Source: JAEUMD01 sp050250815 (GTDB lineage Bacteria > Pseudomonadota > Alphaproteobacteria > Rhizobiales > Hyphomicrobiaceae). Taken from it: DNA of 64,000 nt. A model generated the notes under the pieces. It searched no databases and was not told where the DNA came from. It saw only the letters and a program-made list of their open reading frames with translations. Positions 16,855-25,764 of the stretch are shown here, in pieces. Location of the stretch: positions 24,817 to 88,816 of the forward strand of contig JBFWNY010000015.1 in assembly GCA_050250815.1 (NCBI GenBank), in the 5' to 3' direction. A program made the translations under genes and the position numbers. Position 1 is the stretch's first letter, and each line of letters starts with the position of its first letter.

Positions 16855-18876
16855 TCAAAGCAGAATGTCGCTCTCCACGATCTGCGCCGACGCAGTGAGG
16901 TTCGAGACAAGTTCGATGGCGAAATCGGCCACACCATCGCCGTCGACATCGCCCATAAGCGTCGAAAGAAAGTAGCCGTCTCCTGCATTGGCGGGATCGG
17001 TTATCATGAGTTCGCCCGCGACCCCTGAGAACTCGTCCACGATGTGGAATGCCTGATTGCCCTGCGTCAGCACGTCGGCATCGATTTGGCGCAGGTCGAG
17101 CGTGTCCTCGCCCGACACGAACCGAAGGATGTCGTCGTAAAGGCGCTGCGGCCCCAGTCCCGTCTCGACAAACTCATACGGGCTGTCCTCCACCGAGGTG
17201 TAGATGAAGGTGTCCGCGCCTTCCTCTCCACGCAGGCTGTCGCGACCAAGGCCTCCAACGAGGCTGTCGTCTCCCTCGCCGCCGAACACTTCGTCGTTGC
17301 CTGCACCTGCGTCGAGGTGGTCGTCGTTGTCGTAGCCAAGGATGATGTTGTCGTTGTCGTCGCCGATGATCTTGTCTGAATACTTTGAACCGAAGACGCC
17401 CTCGATACCCATCAAGGTGTCGCCCTCAGCATGTCCACCGCCGGCTTCCAGTGTCGTCAGATTGACGTAGATGCCTTCCGGCGAGAGCGAATAATCGGCG
17501 AAATCGATTCCCGGTCCGTCTCCGCCGATCAGCGTGTCGGCGCCGCCGAGACCCGCAAGCGTGTCTTGCCCCAGGCCGCCGTCAAGCGTGTTGGCCTCGT
17601 CGTTGCCTATGAGGGTGTCCCATGCATCCGAGCCAATCACGTTCTCGATCGAATAGAGCCTGTCGCCCTCGGCATGGTACCCCGAGCCGACACCGGTCCT
17701 GAGATCGACAATCACTCCGGAAAAGACCGCGAAGGGTGAATCCGAGTAGTCGGCGGTGTCGTTACCTTCTCCGCCGTAGAGATCGTCGGCGCCATCCAAT
17801 CCGGCCAGCACGTCGTCGTCGTCGAGACCATCGAGCCGATTATCTTCGAAGTTGCCAGTGATGTGGTCAGCATGATTGCTGCCCGTGACGTCCTCGATCG
17901 ATGTCAGCGTGTCGCCTTCGGCATCGCCGCCCGAAGCCTGACCGGTCAGGAGATTGATCACCACTCCCGCTGGCGAATACTGGTAGATCGCACGGTCGAT
18001 GCCGTCTCCGCCATCGAGGATGTCGGCACCACCGCGGCCGTCGAGGTAGTCGTTGAGGTCGAGGCCTTCCAGGCGGTTGCTCTGCGCGTCGCCCACCAGC
18101 CAGTCGGAACGAAGGCTTCCGGTGACGTTCTCGATCGAGATGAAGCGGTCGCCTTGCGCATCGCCACCCGTTGCGATGCCGGTGGTCAAATTGACATAGA
18201 CCGGTGCCTGTGACGTGAAATAGTTCGCCGTGTCGGACCCATCGCCGCCGTTGAGCGTGTCGGCGCCGCCGAGCCCTGTAAGGGTGTCGTTGTCGCCCCC
18301 ACCCTCCAGGACATTGTCTCCCGCAGTGCCTGTGATCGAGTCCCGGTACTGCGAGCCCCTGACGTTCTCGAAGCCATCGAGGATGTCTCCGGTGGCGTGT
18401 CCGCCCCAGTTGCCCCCGATCGTGAGGTTGACGAACACAGCGGCATTCGAGGCAGAGTAGTCGATCGTGTCGATGCCGCCGCCCGCGTCGATCGTGTCGG
18501 CACCGCCGAGGCCGGCGATGGTATTGTCTCGCTCGTTGCCCGTGATCGTGTCGTTCCAGCGGCTGCCGACGACGTTCTCGATGCTGCGCAGCGTGTCCGT
18601 CTCGTTGTGGTAGGTGGCCACCGGGTGCCCGCCGACCACCGACCACGTGGCATAGGACGTCTGCGCGTTCCCCATGCCGCCGTTCAGCCCGAGCGCAACG
18701 GTCGTCGCCCCCAGGTTGCCGGAATAGTCGATGGTGTCGCTTCCGGTGCCGCCGTCGATGAAGTCGTTTCCGCGGCTGCCGAAGATCGTGTCATCGTCGC
18801 CATACCCGAAAATGCTGTCTGCGCCGGAGGTGCCCGTCAGGACGTCCCTCCAGTTCGTTCCGAACACATTCGCCAT
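16855..18876 (-). CDS. RTX-type calcium-binding repeat protein
   Basis: The 673-residue acidic protein is built almost wholly of GGxGxDxUx-type nonapeptides that bind calcium in a parallel beta-roll. The nonapeptides sit inside a larger unit of about 79 residues repeated six times. Each unit has the order D-T-x-DYS, a VNL(T)TG strand, a GD-x-L-x-SIENV-x-GS segment, D-x-I-x-GN, then GLGGADTLxGGDG. The C-terminal 130 residues form a final beta-roll and tail (ADTFIYTSVEDSP, DVDGDGVADFAIEL) typical of type I secretion substrates. There is no protease or other catalytic domain, and no ABC exporter gene is in the window. Probably a secreted or surface-layer-like protein. Confidence 0.88.
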   Translation of the reverse strand: MANVFGTNWRDVLTGTSGADSIFGYGDDDTIFGSRGNDFIDGGTGSDTIDYSGNLGATTVALGLNGGMGNAQTSYATWSVVGGHPVATYHNETDTLRSIENVVGSRWNDTITGNERDNTIAGLGGADTIDAGGGIDTIDYSASNAAVFVNLTIGGNWGGHATGDILDGFENVRGSQYRDSITGTAGDNVLEGGGDNDTLTGLGGADTLNGGDGSDTANYFTSQAPVYVNLTTGIATGGDAQGDRFISIENVTGSLRSDWLVGDAQSNRLEGLDLNDYLDGRGGADILDGGDGIDRAIYQYSPAGVVINLLTGQASGGDAEGDTLTSIEDVTGSNHADHITGNFEDNRLDGLDDDDVLAGLDGADDLYGGEGNDTADYSDSPFAVFSGVIVDLRTGVGSGYHAEGDRLYSIENVIGSDAWDTLIGNDEANTLDGGLGQDTLAGLGGADTLIGGDGPGIDFADYSLSPEGIYVNLTTLEAGGGHAEGDTLMGIEGVFGSKYSDKIIGDDNDNIILGYDNDDHLDAGAGNDEVFGGEGDDSLVGGLGRDSLRGEEGADTFIYTSVEDSPYEFVETGLGPQRLYDDILRFVSGEDTLDLRQIDADVLTQGNQAFHIVDEFSGVAGELMITDPANAGDGYFLSTLMGDVDGDGVADFAIELVSNLTASAQIVESDILL

Positions 18877-18980
18877 GCGTGTTCTCCGCCAAGCGCTTCA
18901 ATGCCTTTCAGCACACGCATGGATGTATCGGAGGTGACAAATACGGGCTGTTCCATACGGAACAGCGCGTCGACGCGCTG

Positions 18981-20654
18981 CTATTTCGCTTTCCTGCGCC
19001 GCCGCTGGTCGCGCCAGGAGACGCGATAAAGATCAAAGCGCCGGTCCTTGAGGTTGCGCGTCGTGCCCGCCCCGCGCGCCGCGCGCAGATCGCCGATGTT
19101 GAGATCGGCGAACGCGATCGTCTCGGTGTTGGCCGCCGTGTCGGCGGCGATGCCGTCACGTGCAAAGGCGAAGTCGCACGGCGTCAGGATGCAGCTCTCG
19201 GCATAGTGGATGTCCATGTTCTCGACATTGGGTAGATTGCCGACAACGCCGGAAAGCACCACGTAGACCTGGTTCTCGATGGCGCGTGCATGGCAGCAGT
19301 AGCGCACGCGCAGGAAGCCGCGGCGCTCATCCGTGCAGAACGGAACGAACAGGATCATCGCGCCCTGGTCGGCCAGATGCCGCGCCATCTCTGGGAACTC
19401 GCTGTCGTAGCAGATCATCACGCCTATGGGCCCGCAGTCGGTATTGATGACCTCCGCGCGCGTGCCGCCCTTGATGTTCCACCAGTAGCTCTCCGATGGG
19501 GTTGGGTGGATCTTTTCCTGCGCATGCACCGATCCGTCGCGCAGGAAGACGTAGCAGACGTTCTTGATGTCGTCGTTGTCGTCGATGATGGGGTGAGTGC
19601 CGCCGATAATGTTGATGTTGTAGGAGACGGCAAAGCCACTCATGAACTTGATGAACCAGTCGGTGTAGTCGGCGATGCGCTCAACGCCCTCCTTGGGTTG
19701 CAGCGGCTTTTCCTCGAGCGACAGCAGTTGCAACGTGAAGTTCTCCGGAAAGACCACGAAGTCAGCGCGGTAGTCGGAGGCCACGTCGACGAAGTACTCG
19801 ATCTGCTTCTTAAACTCGTTCTTGTCCTCAAGTCCGCGCATCTGGAACTGCACGGTCGAAACGCGCACCGTCTGCTGCGGAGCGAGCCGGTCGTGCTTCT
19901 CGTGCTCGTCCGATTGGTAGCGCGGGTTCGTCCAGACCATGTGCGTCGCATTGCCGGCCGACGGCTGATCCTCGACGTCGTACTCCTCCAGCACGCCGAT
20001 CGGCTCGAAGCCATTGGAGAGATGGAACGAGATCGTCTGGTCGCGCTGCTCGCGCGCCACCACGGCCTTCACGTAATCCAGCGGATCGGGGAACTGCCGC
20101 CGCTTCCTCGCGTAGCCCGGCATGCGGCCCCCGAAAACTATGCCCTTGAGGCCCCATTCCTCGCACAGGTTGCGGCGCGCCGTGTAGAGGCGCTGTCCGA
20201 TGCGCAGGCGGCGGTATGAGGGATCAACCGAAATTTCCATGCCGTAGAGATAGTCGCCTTCCGCATCATGGCGCGCGGCAAAGCCGTTGCCGGTGATCTC
20301 GTCCCACGTATGCGGCGCCAGCGCCACGTCGCTTGCAATGATGAACGTCGCGCAGTGACCAACAATGCGGCCGTCGTATTCGGCCACGAACTGCCCTTCG
20401 GGAAAATTGTTGATCTGGCCACGAATCATGCGCGGTGTCAGCGACGGGTTGGGCTTGTAGACGCGGCGTCCGAGTTCGGCGATGGCCTGCACGTCGCCGG
20501 CCCTGGCGCGGCGCACGATCAGCTTGGGTTTGGATACCGGCCCGGCGTTGCTCTCCCCCGCCCGGTCGGCGCCACTCCGCGCAGACGCCGGCCGCGGCTC
20601 GGCTGCTTCGGCGCGGGCTGTCGTGCGGCGGCTGGTCGTACGTTCCGGGGGCAT
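18981..20654 (-). CDS. GNAT acetyltransferase fused to nitrilase-type carbon-nitrogen hydrolase
   Basis: The 557-residue protein has two enzymes in one chain. Residues 45-245 are a GNAT domain (IVRRARAGDVQAIAELGRRV, DPSYRRLRIGQRL). Residues 262-545 are a carbon-nitrogen hydrolase with the Glu-Lys-Cys triad: Glu304 in VVFPENF, Lys381 in AQEKIHPTPSE and Cys415 in VMICYDSEFPE. The first 40 residues are disordered. The ATG at 20654 is preceded by AAGGAG. Such fusions are known in several phyla; a substrate has not been fixed. It is divergent from uvrA. Confidence 0.9.
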   Translation of the reverse strand: MPPERTTSRRTTARAEAAEPRPASARSGADRAGESNAGPVSKPKLIVRRARAGDVQAIAELGRRVYKPNPSLTPRMIRGQINNFPEGQFVAEYDGRIVGHCATFIIASDVALAPHTWDEITGNGFAARHDAEGDYLYGMEISVDPSYRRLRIGQRLYTARRNLCEEWGLKGIVFGGRMPGYARKRRQFPDPLDYVKAVVAREQRDQTISFHLSNGFEPIGVLEEYDVEDQPSAGNATHMVWTNPRYQSDEHEKHDRLAPQQTVRVSTVQFQMRGLEDKNEFKKQIEYFVDVASDYRADFVVFPENFTLQLLSLEEKPLQPKEGVERIADYTDWFIKFMSGFAVSYNINIIGGTHPIIDDNDDIKNVCYVFLRDGSVHAQEKIHPTPSESYWWNIKGGTRAEVINTDCGPIGVMICYDSEFPEMARHLADQGAMILFVPFCTDERRGFLRVRYCCHARAIENQVYVVLSGVVGNLPNVENMDIHYAESCILTPCDFAFARDGIAADTAANTETIAFADLNIGDLRAARGAGTTRNLKDRRFDLYRVSWRDQRRRRKAK

Positions 20655-20782
20655 CTGAAAAATTCTCCTTTGCGTCAATGTGTTATCACAGCCCGGCGAC
20701 ACCCCGGCATGGGGTGCAACCGCACCCGGCCAACCCTGGTTCCAATTGCCGGCCGGACCTCCTTCGGATACCACGTTGCGCC

Positions 20783-23700
20783 ATGAGCAGGGCCCCCAAG
20801 AGCATGGCAAAATCCAAGTCCGTCACCCCGGCCGACCCCCAGCGGACCATCCACGTCCGTGGCGCGCGCGAGCATAATCTCAAGAACGTCGATCTTGAGA
20901 TTCCGCGTGATGCGCTCGTCGTCTTCACGGGCCTGTCGGGCTCGGGCAAATCCTCGCTCGCGTTCGATACCATCTACGCCGAGGGCCAGCGCCGTTACGT
21001 GGAGAGCCTGTCGGCCTACGCGCGCCAGTTCCTCGAGATGATGCAGAAGCCCGACGTCGATCACATCGACGGACTGTCGCCGGCGATCTCCATCGAGCAG
21101 AAGACGACGAGCAAGAACCCGCGCTCGACCGTCGGCACTGTGACCGAAATCTACGACTACCTGCGCCTCCTGTTCGCGCGCGTCGGTGTGCCCTATTCGC
21201 CCGCAACCGGCCTGCCCATCGAAAGCCAGACCGTCAGCCAGATGGTCGACCGCGTTCTGGCGCTGCCTCAGGGCACGCGGCTCTATCTGCTCGCGCCCAT
21301 CTCGCGCGGCCGCAAGGGCGAGTTCAAGAAGGAGCTGGGTGAGTTGCAGAGGCGCGGCTTCCAGCGCGTCAAGATCGACGGCACGTTCTACGAAATTGCG
21401 GAAGCGCCGAAGCTCGACAAGAAGTTCAAGCACGACATCGACGTCGTGATCGACCGCATCGTCGTGCGCGGCGACATCGCCTCGCGGCTGGCCGACAGCT
21501 TCGAGACCGCCCTCGCCCTGTCCGATGGACTGGCCTACGCGGAACTTGCCGACAAGCCGCTGCCAAAGTCAGAGACCGAGGGCGCCAACAAATCGAAGAA
21601 CGACACGCACGAACGCATCACGTTCTCGGCGCGCTTTGCCTGCCCGGTGTCCGGCTTCACCATCGACGAGGTCGAACCGCGCCTGTTCTCGTTCAACGCG
21701 CCCGCCGGCGCCTGCCCGACATGCGACGGTCTTGGCACCGAATTGCAGTTCGAGCCAGACTTGGTCGTTCCGGACGGATCGCTGTCACTGGCGGAAGGCG
21801 CCGTCTACCCCTGGGCCAAGACGGGCGCGACTTCGCCCTACTACGAGCAGACGCTGGAGAGCCTCGCCCGTCACTACAAGGTGAAGATGGATACAACCTG
21901 GGAGCGGCTGCCCAAACACGTGCAACTCGCCATCCTCTACGGCTCGGGCGATGAGGAGATCAAGTTCACCTACTTCGATGGCGTTCGCGATTACACCACG
22001 CAGAAGACGTTCGAAGGCGTCATCGGCAACATCGAGCGGCGCTGGCGCGAGACGGACTCCGACTGGGTCCGTGACGAGCTGTCCCGCTACCAGGGATCGC
22101 GACCGTGCGACGCCTGCAGCGGCTACCGCCTCAAGCCGCAGGCGCTCGCCGTCAAGGTCGGGGGGAAGCACATCGGCGAGGTGGGCGACCTGTCGATCCG
22201 GGCGGCTAATCAATGGTTCGCCGAACTGCCAAAGGCGCTATCCAAGCAGCAGACCGAGATCGCCACGCGCATCCTCAAGGAGATCACCGAGCGCCTGCGC
22301 TTTCTCAACGATGTCGGCCTCGAATACCTGACTCTGTCGCGCTCATCGGGCACGTTGTCGGGCGGCGAAAGCCAGCGCATCCGTTTGGCCTCCCAGATCG
22401 GCTCGGGCCTCACCGGCGTGCTCTACGTGCTGGACGAACCGTCCATCGGTCTGCACCAGCGCGACAACGACCGGCTGCTTGGCACGCTGCGCCACCTGCG
22501 CGACCTGGGTAACACCGTCATCGTGGTGGAGCACGACGAGGACGCCATTCTCACCGCCGATCACGTCGTCGACATCGGGCCTGGAGCGGGCGTGCATGGC
22601 GGCGAAATCGTCTCCCAAGGCACGCCCGACGAGGTCATGGCCGATCCCGACAGCCTCACCGGGCAATATCTTTCCGGCGTGCGCCAGATCGCGGTGCCCA
22701 GGTCGCGCCGCCAGCCTCAGAAGGGCAAGTCACTCACCGTCGTCGGGGCGCGCTCGAACAACCTGAAGAACGTCACCGCGGAAATTCCACTGGGTCTGCT
22801 CACCTGCATCACCGGCGTTTCGGGCGGCGGAAAATCGACGCTGCTCATCGATACGCTCTACAAGGCCGTCGCACGGCGTCTCAACAACGCGCGCGAACAC
22901 CCAGGCGAGCACGACAAGGTGCTGGGGCTCGAACACCTCGACAAGGTGATCGACATCGACCAGTCGCCAATCGGCCGGACACCCCGCTCCAACCCGGCGA
23001 CCTATACCGGCGCCTTCACGCCGATCCGCGAGTGGTTCGCAGGCCTTCCCGACGCGAAGACGCGCGGATACGCGCCCGGGCGCTTCTCCTTCAATGTCAA
23101 AGGCGGACGCTGCGAGGCCTGCCAGGGCGACGGAGTCATCAAGATCGAGATGCACTTCCTGCCCGACGTCTACGTGACCTGCGACCAGTGCAAGGGCAAG
23201 CGCTACAACCGCGAGACGCTAGAGGTGCGCTTCCGGGACAAGTCGATCGCCGACGTGCTCGACATGACGGTCGAGGAAGGCGCGGCCTTCTTCAAGGCGG
23301 TGCCCTCGATCCGCGACAAGATGGAAACGCTCGCCCGCGTCGGACTGGGCTACATCCACATCGGCCAGCAGGCGACGACGCTGTCGGGCGGCGAGGCGCA
23401 GCGCATCAAGCTCGCCAAGGAGCTGTCGCGCCGCGCCACGGGACGCACGCTCTACATCCTCGACGAACCGACGACCGGCCTGCACTTCCACGACGTCGCC
23501 AAGCTGCTCGAGGTGCTGCACGAGCTGGCCGACGCCGGCAACACCGTTGTCGTCATCGAGCACAATCTGGAGGTGATCAAGACGGCCGACTGGATCATCG
23601 ACCTGGGCCCCGAGGGCGGCGACGGCGGCGGCGAGATCGTGGTGGCCGGCACGCCCGAAGACGTGGCCGGCTGTGCCGCGAGCTACACTGGCCGCTATCT

Positions 23701-23794
23701 GAAGGAACTTCTCGGACGGCGCGCAAAAGGCGCGGCTTCGGCTGCGAAGGCCAAGACCGCCCGCAACGGTAGACGCCCGCAAGCGGCGGAGTGA
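20783..23794 (+). CDS. uvrA: UvrABC excision nuclease subunit A
   Basis: UvrA is the damage-recognising ATPase of nucleotide excision repair. The protein is 1003 residues with two ABC modules: Walker A motifs GLSGSGKSSL near the N-terminus and GVSGGGKSTL in the second half, signature motifs LSGGESQRI and LSGGEAQRI, and zinc fingers including CEACQGDG with CDQCKG. The N-terminal 20 residues and a Lys/Ala-rich C-terminus are extra. The ATG at 20783 is preferred; 20804 also fits. No LexA box is visible in the 128-bp gap to the divergent gene. Confidence 0.98.
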   Translation: MSRAPKSMAKSKSVTPADPQRTIHVRGAREHNLKNVDLEIPRDALVVFTGLSGSGKSSLAFDTIYAEGQRRYVESLSAYARQFLEMMQKPDVDHIDGLSPAISIEQKTTSKNPRSTVGTVTEIYDYLRLLFARVGVPYSPATGLPIESQTVSQMVDRVLALPQGTRLYLLAPISRGRKGEFKKELGELQRRGFQRVKIDGTFYEIAEAPKLDKKFKHDIDVVIDRIVVRGDIASRLADSFETALALSDGLAYAELADKPLPKSETEGANKSKNDTHERITFSARFACPVSGFTIDEVEPRLFSFNAPAGACPTCDGLGTELQFEPDLVVPDGSLSLAEGAVYPWAKTGATSPYYEQTLESLARHYKVKMDTTWERLPKHVQLAILYGSGDEEIKFTYFDGVRDYTTQKTFEGVIGNIERRWRETDSDWVRDELSRYQGSRPCDACSGYRLKPQALAVKVGGKHIGEVGDLSIRAANQWFAELPKALSKQQTEIATRILKEITERLRFLNDVGLEYLTLSRSSGTLSGGESQRIRLASQIGSGLTGVLYVLDEPSIGLHQRDNDRLLGTLRHLRDLGNTVIVVEHDEDAILTADHVVDIGPGAGVHGGEIVSQGTPDEVMADPDSLTGQYLSGVRQIAVPRSRRQPQKGKSLTVVGARSNNLKNVTAEIPLGLLTCITGVSGGGKSTLLIDTLYKAVARRLNNAREHPGEHDKVLGLEHLDKVIDIDQSPIGRTPRSNPATYTGAFTPIREWFAGLPDAKTRGYAPGRFSFNVKGGRCEACQGDGVIKIEMHFLPDVYVTCDQCKGKRYNRETLEVRFRDKSIADVLDMTVEEGAAFFKAVPSIRDKMETLARVGLGYIHIGQQATTLSGGEAQRIKLAKELSRRATGRTLYILDEPTTGLHFHDVAKLLEVLHELADAGNTVVVIEHNLEVIKTADWIIDLGPEGGDGGGEIVVAGTPEDVAGCAASYTGRYLKELLGRRAKGAASAAKAKTARNGRRPQAAE

Positions 23795-23826
23795 CAACGC
23801 AGCCGATCGATCGGAGCAGCAGCCCC

Positions 23827-24309
23827 ATGTCGACCGCGGGACCCGATGGCTCACCCGGCACCAAAACGCTGACGTTCGATGATCTTCACGTCGGACAGCG
23901 CTTTCTCAGCGGCGAGCACACGATCACAGCCGAGGAGATCAAGGACTTTGCGCGCACTTACGACCCGCAAGGCTTCCACCTCGACGAGGATGCGGCTCGA
24001 GGAACGTTGTTCGAGGGGCTCGCCGCAAGCGGCTGGCACACCGCGGCCATCACAATGCGCCTCGTCGTGCAGTCCTTCCCGATCGCCGGCGGCGTGATCG
24101 GCGCCGGTGGCGAACTCGTCTGGCCGCGCCCCACGCGACCGGGCGACACGCTGCGGGTGGAAATCGAAATACTGGAACTGCACCCGTCCCGGTCGCGCCC
24201 CGACCGCGGTAGCGCGCTGCTCCGCAACACCACGCTGAACCAGCATGGACATGCGGTTCAAACGTTCACTGTCCGCGTGCCGCTGCCGCGCAGGTCCGCG
24301 GCGGACTAG
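23827..24309 (+). CDS. MaoC-family dehydratase
   Basis: The 160-residue protein has a single hot-dog fold of the MaoC / (R)-specific enoyl-CoA hydratase type. The N-terminal FDDLHVGQRFLSGEHTITAEEI and the catalytic segment FARTYDPQGFHLDEDAAR (Asp and His) are characteristic, as is WPRPTRPGDTLRVEIEILE. Such enzymes hydrate enoyl-CoA thioesters. The ATG at 23827 follows GGAG; a GTG overlapping the uvrA stop at 23791 is an alternative. Confidence 0.88.
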   Translation: MSTAGPDGSPGTKTLTFDDLHVGQRFLSGEHTITAEEIKDFARTYDPQGFHLDEDAARGTLFEGLAASGWHTAAITMRLVVQSFPIAGGVIGAGGELVWPRPTRPGDTLRVEIEILELHPSRSRPDRGSALLRNTTLNQHGHAVQTFTVRVPLPRRSAAD

Positions 24310-24347
24310 GGCCTCGCCTCCGCGGGTGGGAACCGTTTGCTCACGGG

Positions 24348-24605
24348 ATCGACCCCGACGCCGCCAGGTTCGATCCGGCTTCCGAGTTCACATCGCCCGC
24401 CGACCTCGTTGCGTCGACAGGTCTGACGCGCGGCCAGAAGATCGCGGCGCTCGAACGCTGGGCGCAGCAGAGCCTCGACCGCCTCGCGGCGACGAGCGAG
24501 GGTATGGCGACGCAGCTAACGTCGGGGCGCGACACGGGGGAACTCGACGCCGTCAACGCCGCGATCGAAATGCTCAAATGTGCACCTGAAACGGGCGCGA
24601 GCTGA
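24348..24605 (+). pseudogene. Small conserved-looking reading frame without a normal start codon
   Basis: Frame ending at TGA 24603-24605 encodes a helical acidic peptide with the segments FDPASEFTSPADLVASTGLT and KIAALERWAQQSLDRLAAT, which has the look of a widespread small alphaproteobacterial protein of unknown function. Back to the in-frame stop at 24210 there is no ATG, GTG or TTG before that segment; ATC at 24348 or an upstream frameshift are the only ways to begin. I give 24348 as the nominal left edge. It is either a decayed gene or one using a rare start. Confidence 0.45.
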
Positions 24606-24815
24606 CGGCAGCAGCGCGCATCGCCCGCAGCCCCGCGATTGCAGGGGCGAGTGCAAGGCAAGCTCCGCTTTGACGCCAGCGGTTACAATTTAGCAAGCAG
24701 GTCAAAGCCATGCTGCTGCCTCAGTTGGCATCGATCAACGCCCTGGTGGGCGGGAGGATCGATTCGGGCGAGCGACGCAAATTCGCGCCGCCTCGCTGAT
24801 GCCGCGGAGGCGACC

Positions 24816-25055
24816 ATGACCCACATGCTCGATGCATTGCGTGATGCGTTCACCCAAACCCGGATCAAGGCGGAGACCATCCGCAAGCTCGAACTCCTGA
24901 CGGGAGCCCGTGTCGATCCAGCGTTCATTTCCGAGCACGGGCACGAGTTGTGCTGCCGTTGCGGCTACGACACCGGCGTGCCAGCGCTGACACCGATCTT
25001 TCAACGGCACCGGTACGTCACCGGCGTCGGCCAGTTCTGCCGCAACTGCTACTGA
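24816..25055 (+). CDS. Small protein with paired C-x2-C motifs
   Basis: The 79-residue cytoplasmic protein has an amphipathic N-terminal half (MLDALRDAFTQTRIKAETIR) and a C-terminal half with CCRCGYD and a terminal CRNCY, a likely zinc-binding pair. The ATG at 24816 is preceded by GGAG. I do not recognise the family. It is convergent with the Lrp-type regulator. Confidence 0.62.
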   Translation: MTHMLDALRDAFTQTRIKAETIRKLELLTGARVDPAFISEHGHELCCRCGYDTGVPALTPIFQRHRYVTGVGQFCRNCY

Positions 25056-25073
25056 GTCCGCTGGCAGGCGGAC
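25056..25073. terminator. Short hairpin between convergent genes
   Basis: GTCCGC (25056-25061) pairs with GCGGAC (25068-25073) around a 6-base loop. It begins right after the stop of the small Cys-rich gene and 14 bases from the Lrp-type stop. No T tract follows, so confidence is modest. Confidence 0.4.
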
Positions 25074-25086
25074 GGCATGGACCGAG

Positions 25087-25578
25087 CTAGCCGCTTTCGC
25101 CTTGCCGGTTCGCACGCTTCGCGAACTCCAGCGGCAACTCTGTCGTGTACTTGATCTGCTCCATCGCGAAGGCGGACGACACCTTGGCGATCTCTATGCG
25201 CTCGATGAGCTTCTTATAGAAGACGTCGTAGGCGGCGATGTCGGGCACGACCACGCGCAGCAGATAATCGATGTCGCCGGACATGCGGTAGAACTCCACG
25301 ACCTCCGGAAAGTCGACCACGGCGCCGTGGAACCGTTCCAGCCAGGCAAGCGAGTGCTGGTCGGTCTTGATCGATACGAACACCGTCACGCCGGCATTGA
25401 CCGCGGCCGGATCGAGCAGCGCCACGCGCCGACGGATGACGCCCGCCTCTTCGAGCTTCTGGATGCGGCGCCAGCACGGCGTGGTGGACAGCCCCACTTC
25501 CTTGCCGATCTCAGCGACGGGGCGGGTCGAGTCCTCCTGGAGCAGACCGAGTATCTTGATGTCCATGTCGTCCAGCAT
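25087..25578 (-). CDS. Lrp/AsnC-family transcriptional regulator
   Basis: This 163-residue regulator has an N-terminal HTH (MLDDMDIKILGLLQEDSTRP, then EVGLSTTPCWRRIQKLEEAG, the hallmark Lrp recognition helix) and a C-terminal RAM ligand-binding domain (SIKTDQHSLAWLERF, SGDIDYLLRVVVPD). Members respond to amino acids and bind as octamers. The ATG at 25578 has GGGAGGG 8 bases before it; 25623 is an in-frame alternative. The AT-rich gap to the divergent DUF442 gene probably contains its operator. Confidence 0.93.
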   Translation of the reverse strand: MLDDMDIKILGLLQEDSTRPVAEIGKEVGLSTTPCWRRIQKLEEAGVIRRRVALLDPAAVNAGVTVFVSIKTDQHSLAWLERFHGAVVDFPEVVEFYRMSGDIDYLLRVVVPDIAAYDVFYKKLIERIEIAKVSSAFAMEQIKYTTELPLEFAKRANRQGESG

Positions 25579-25764
25579 GACGGGTGCCCTCCCGGAGGCA
25601 TCAGATTTCCTTCTCCTCCCCATCTAGGATGATTTTTTCGCTCTGTCGATAGATAGACGGATAAATTGGTATTTTTTTGCCGCCCTGTGCCCTCCGTCCC
25701 TTGTTTCGCGTCTCATGACCGCGATATCTTGGGGACAAGCCGACACGCTTATCGGAGCCCCGTC

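Noticed and set aside
16855..18876. CRISPR-like regular repeats
   Set aside because: The periodic sequence is coding: it translates into RTX nonapeptides and longer units, with no conserved DNA repeat and spacer pattern.
20655..20782. LexA box for uvrA
   Set aside because: The only GTTC in the gap (GTTCCAATTGCCGGC) has no second GTTC seven bases later, so no SOS box is supported.
24710..24799. 29-residue frame before the small Cys-rich gene
   Set aside because: It has an ATG but no clear ribosome site or conserved look; too weak to call.
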